This document shows positions 13,594 through 16,268 of a stretch of 16,268 nt of DNA, one piece after another. Within the stretch, counting starts at the first letter, position 1. The number at the start of each line of letters is the position of its first letter. Below the pieces are notes generated by a model. The model made no database searches and was not told the origin of the DNA. It saw only the letters and a list, made by a program, of their open reading frames with translations. A program made the position numbers and the translations under genes. Source of the stretch: a bacterium (GTDB taxonomy: Bacteria; Patescibacteriota; Minisyncoccia; Minisyncoccales; GWA2-38-27); NCBI GenBank assembly GCA_029553225.1, contig JAKPCP010000067.1, forward strand, positions 1 through 16,268, written 5' to 3'.

Positions 13594-14856
13594 ATGTTAG
13601 ATATTAAATTTATAAGAAACAATAAGGAGTTAATTGAAGAAGCTATTAAAAACAAAAATATTAATTTAGATTTAGAGGAACTTTTATCTTTAGATGAAAA
13701 AAGAAGAGATTTAATAAAGAAAATAGATGAATTAAATTTTGAACAGAAAAAAATAACAAAAGAAAAAATTGAAGAGGGTAAAAAAATAAAACAAGAATTA
13801 AAAATAATTGAATCTGAATTAAAAGAGATCGAGGAGAAATATAATAATTTAATGCTTTTAGTGCCAAATGTATACTCTTCTGATACGCCAATTGGTCAAG
13901 ACGAGAGAGATAATAAAGAGGTTTTTAAATGGGGAGAAATTCCAAAATTTGATTTTGAAATAAAAGATCATATTCAATTAGGAAAAGATTTAAATTTAAT
14001 TGATCTTGAAAAAGGAGTAAAAACAAGCGGTTTTCGAGGTTATTATTTAAAAAATGAAGCAGTTTTATTAGAAATAGCTTTAATTTGGCATTCTCTTTTA
14101 AAGATGAGAAATCATGGTTTTACTTTAATGATACCGCCAACAATTTTAAAGGAATTTGCTTTAGTTGGGAGCGGTCATTTTCCAATGGGAAAAGAAGATA
14201 TTTATCAAATTGCTAATCCTGGAAAATTATCTGATGGGAAAGAAATTAGTGAGCCTCTTTTCTTAGCTGGAACATCAGAACCTGCTCTCCTTGCTTATTT
14301 TGCTGATGAGGTTTTAGATAAAAAAGATCTTCCTATTAAAGTTTGCGGGGTTTCTAATTGTTATCGGTCAGAAGTTGGTAGTTATGGCAAAGATACAAAG
14401 GGATTGTATAGAGTGCATGAATTTAGAAAAGTAGAACAAGTAGTTTTATGTGAAAACGATATTGAAAAATCTTGTTATTGGCTTGAAGAGATGCGAAAAA
14501 TATCAGAAGAGATTTTAAAAGATTTAGAGCTTCCATACAGAGTAATTCAAATCTGTACCGGAGATATGGGTTGCGGAAAATATAAAATGTATGATATTGA
14601 AACCTATATGCCTTCAAGAAATAGTTATGGAGAAACTCATTCCGATTCAAATTTAACTGATTGGCAGGCAAGAAGATTAAATATAAAATACAAAGACGAA
14701 AATGGAGAAAAAAAATATGTTCATACTTTAAATAATACTGTAATTGCTTCTCCAAGAATTTTAATTGCTATTTTAGAAAATTATCAGCAAAAAGATGGCA
14801 GTATAAAAGTGCCTAAAGTTCTTCAAAAATATTTAGATTTTGAAGTTATTAAATGA
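13594..14856 (+). CDS. serS: Seryl-tRNA synthetase
   Basis: Charges tRNA-Ser and, where present, tRNA-Sec. The N-terminal helical arm (MLDIKFIRNNKELIEEAIKN, coiled coil to about residue 100) contacts the tRNA long variable arm. The class II core includes FLAGTSEPALLAYF, CYRSEVGSYGKDTKGLYRVHEF, motif 2 FRKVEQVVLC and a motif 3 region with SPRILIAILENYQQKDGSIKVP. Motif 3 reads NNTVIASPR rather than the commoner GSGLAVGR, but the Arg is kept. Length 420 is typical. It is the only complete gene here that ends in TGA in its own frame; the TGA overlaps the next gene's ATG (ATGA). Confidence 0.97.
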   Translation: MLDIKFIRNNKELIEEAIKNKNINLDLEELLSLDEKRRDLIKKIDELNFEQKKITKEKIEEGKKIKQELKIIESELKEIEEKYNNLMLLVPNVYSSDTPIGQDERDNKEVFKWGEIPKFDFEIKDHIQLGKDLNLIDLEKGVKTSGFRGYYLKNEAVLLEIALIWHSLLKMRNHGFTLMIPPTILKEFALVGSGHFPMGKEDIYQIANPGKLSDGKEISEPLFLAGTSEPALLAYFADEVLDKKDLPIKVCGVSNCYRSEVGSYGKDTKGLYRVHEFRKVEQVVLCENDIEKSCYWLEEMRKISEEILKDLELPYRVIQICTGDMGCGKYKMYDIETYMPSRNSYGETHSDSNLTDWQARRLNIKYKDENGEKKYVHTLNNTVIASPRILIAILENYQQKDGSIKVPKVLQKYLDFEVIK

Positions 14857-15608
14857 AAGAAGAGATTTTTTTTATTAATAATTTAAATATAAATGTAAAA
14901 ATTTTTGGAGAAGGAAAAATATTTTTAGTTTTACATGGATGGGGCTCAAAATCTGATAGATGGGAAAAATTTGGGAATATTTTATCTAATTATGGATTTA
15001 AAGTAATTATTCCTGATTTGCCAGGTTTTGGAAAAAGCGAAAAAATGAAACAAGCATGGTCTTTAGATGATTATTGTTTTTTTGTGGAAGATTTTGCTAA
15101 TTTTTTAAATATTGAAAGATTTTATTTATTGGGGCATTCATTTGGAGGCTCTATCGCAATAAAATATAGTTTAAAATTTTCTCAAAGAGTTGAAAAATTA
15201 TTTTTATTTGCCCCTTCTTGTATAAGAGAAAAAAATTTAAAGAAAAATTTTTTAAAAAATATTTCTAAAATTTTTAATAAATTTTCTTTTCTGCCCTTTT
15301 ATAATTTTTTTAAAAAAATTTTTTATAAATTTATAGTAAGAAAAAGTGATTATTTATTATCAGAAGGAGTTTTAAAGGAAACTTATTTAAAAATAATTAA
15401 TGAAGATTTGTCTGATAGTTTATCTTTAATTAATATTCCGACAATTATTATTTGGGGAGACAAAGATGATATTGTTCCGTTAGAAAATGGAAAAATTATA
15501 AATCAAAAAATTAAAAATTCAAAACTTGTGATAATTAAAAACGGAGATCATAATTTAGAGCAAACAATACCTGATATTTTATCGCAAAAAATTTTAGAAA
15601 ATTTATAA
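14853..15608 (+). CDS. Alpha/beta hydrolase
   Basis: Soluble hydrolase of the alpha/beta fold, 251 residues. Oxyanion-hole HGWG (28-31), nucleophile elbow GHSFGG with Ser96, acid D205 in WGDKDDIVP and His233 in NGDHNL form a complete catalytic triad. A basic, aromatic, helical cap (about 125-175, rich in Lys and Phe) separates the two halves and may bind a membrane or hydrophobic substrate. The substrate is unknown. It overlaps serS by 4 bases, so it is translationally coupled, and the Mur-ligase-like gene follows 4 bases after its stop; a lipid or cell-wall substrate is possible but only guesswork. Confidence 0.9.
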   Translation: MKEEIFFINNLNINVKIFGEGKIFLVLHGWGSKSDRWEKFGNILSNYGFKVIIPDLPGFGKSEKMKQAWSLDDYCFFVEDFANFLNIERFYLLGHSFGGSIAIKYSLKFSQRVEKLFLFAPSCIREKNLKKNFLKNISKIFNKFSFLPFYNFFKKIFYKFIVRKSDYLLSEGVLKETYLKIINEDLSDSLSLINIPTIIIWGDKDDIVPLENGKIINQKIKNSKLVIIKNGDHNLEQTIPDILSQKILENL

Positions 15609-15612
15609 AAAT

Positions 15613-16268
15613 ATGAATTATTTAATAATTATTTTTTGGTTTTTCTCGGTTTTTAAAAATGCTTTATTTTACCTGTATCTTTGGCAGTTAAAAGAATACC
15701 AATTTTACAGATTTTTAGACCATTTTAGAACTGAAAAGGGAAAAAGATTAATATTTAATAAAATCATTATTTTAAAGATTTTTATTCTTTTTTTCTTTCT
15801 TCTTTTTATTCCTTTTCAAAAAACAATAGTAATTAAGGGGTTTTTGCTTTTTTTCCTTCAGTCAATTTTATTATTTATTTATTTTGCTGAATTTTTTATA
15901 TTTTTATTTAAAATTTTCCAAAAAAAATTAAAAAAACCAGTTTTAACAAAAAAAGCGATTTTATTGATTTCTTTATCAGTTTTTTTTATATTTTTAATTT
16001 GTGCCTATAGTATATTTTTAAAAAATATACTATATTTTGGTGTTTATCTTTTGATTTTTGATATTTTATCTCCTATTATTTTTTCTTTAATAGTTTTGAT
16101 TTTAGAGCCATTTTCTATTTTGTTAAGAAAAAAGATTATGAGAAAAGCAGAAGAAAAAATTTCAAACTTTAAAGAATTAATTACTATTGGAATTACCGGA
16201 AGTTTTGGAAAAACTTCAACAAAGGAATTTTTATCAACAATTTTATCTGAAAAATTTAATGTTTTAAA
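15613..16268 (+). CDS. Membrane-anchored Mur ligase (MurF-like), 5' part
   Basis: Runs off the window end; 218 codons are visible. The first ~175 residues are an unusual membrane region with about five hydrophobic spans (YLIIIFWFFSVFKNALFYLY, ILFFFLLFIPF, GFLLFFLQSILLFIYFAEFF, ILLISLSVFFIFLICAY, LIFDILSPIIFSLIVLILE). A cytoplasmic ATP-binding start then follows: ITIGITGSFGKTSTKEFL, the Mur ligase P-loop GxxGKTST. Mur ligases add amino acids to UDP-MurNAc; MurF-type proteins with an added N-terminal membrane domain occur in some bacteria. Which ligase this is cannot be told without the rest. ATG 15613 lies 4 bases after the hydrolase stop, without a Shine-Dalgarno site. Confidence 0.85.
   Translation, partial: MNYLIIIFWFFSVFKNALFYLYLWQLKEYQFYRFLDHFRTEKGKRLIFNKIIILKIFILFFFLLFIPFQKTIVIKGFLLFFLQSILLFIYFAEFFIFLFKIFQKKLKKPVLTKKAILLISLSVFFIFLICAYSIFLKNILYFGVYLLIFDILSPIIFSLIVLILEPFSILLRKKIMRKAEEKISNFKELITIGITGSFGKTSTKEFLSTILSEKFNVL

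Noticed and set aside
14423..14755. Minus-strand open frame of 110 codons inside serS
   Set aside because: It overlaps a fully conserved SerRS core, has no family features and reflects the A/T-rich codons of the sense strand.
16006..16034. Perfect palindrome TATAGTATATTTTT/AAAAATATACTATA (14-bp arms, 1-base spacer)
   Set aside because: It lies in the middle of a membrane-span coding stretch of the Mur-ligase-like gene with no nearby start or stop. In A/T-only sequence this can arise from codon composition, so I do not call it regulatory.

Overview
The window is AT-rich (mostly A/T codons, long A and T runs, lysine-, isoleucine- and asparagine-rich proteins). Genes are tightly packed, nearly all on the + strand, and mostly lack Shine-Dalgarno sites. 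Gene content (single-unit GreA, a YvcK-family protein, murG, ftsEX, an FtsB/DivIC-like protein, secreted proteins of no clear family, tRNAs without encoded CCA) and style suggest an uncultivated small-genome bacterium of the Patescibacteria/CPR type, probably Parcubacteria-like. This is inference from style, not from a marker tree. TGA is a stop here: it ends serS and is the shift-site stop in prfB, which argues against the recoded-TGA CPR lineages.

Layout: (1) 2-760, the C-terminal part of a secreted beta-sandwich protein, closed by a strong GC hairpin. (2) 819-2792, a promoter and the ribosome/RNA operon rpmF-nusB-rnc-rpsP. (3) 2822-4123, a secreted helical-repeat protein whose best start appears to be non-ATG. 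(4) 4146-4895, a DUF151-like gene with its own promoter and inverted repeat, facing a 33-residue membrane peptide gene on the minus strand. (5) 5123-8611, a run of FtsB/DivIC-like gene, tRNA-Gly(CCC), tRNA-Thr(CGT), prfB (with +1 frameshift), ftsE, ftsX and tRNA-Gln(CTG). (6) 8592-8802, a 103-bp tandem repeat that begins inside the tRNA-Gln 3' end, then a terminator and a second 33-residue membrane peptide on the minus strand with a near-perfect promoter. (7) 9144-11224, murG and a frameshifted yvcK-family gene. (8) 11235-12041, promoter, perfect palindrome, 42-codon leader ORF, competing RNA hairpins, greA and terminator. (9) 12111-16268, lysS, serS, an alpha/beta hydrolase and the 5' part of a membrane-anchored Mur-ligase-like gene cut by the window edge.

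The genes serve translation (L32, S16, RF2, LysRS, SerRS, three tRNAs), RNA processing and transcription (NusB, RNase III, GreA), and cell wall or division (FtsB-like, FtsEX, MurG, Mur ligase, YvcK family).

Two non-coding regions stand out. Downstream of tRNA-Gln, each 103-bp unit carries 20 bp of the tRNA 3' end plus an imperfect inverted copy of the T-arm/acceptor strand, so the transcript can form a long hairpin that competes with the tRNA fold. Upstream of greA there is an apparent attenuator: a leader ORF whose last codons pair with a segment that otherwise forms a terminator or SD-masking hairpin. Both are read from base complementarity only; neither has been tested by alignment or experiment.
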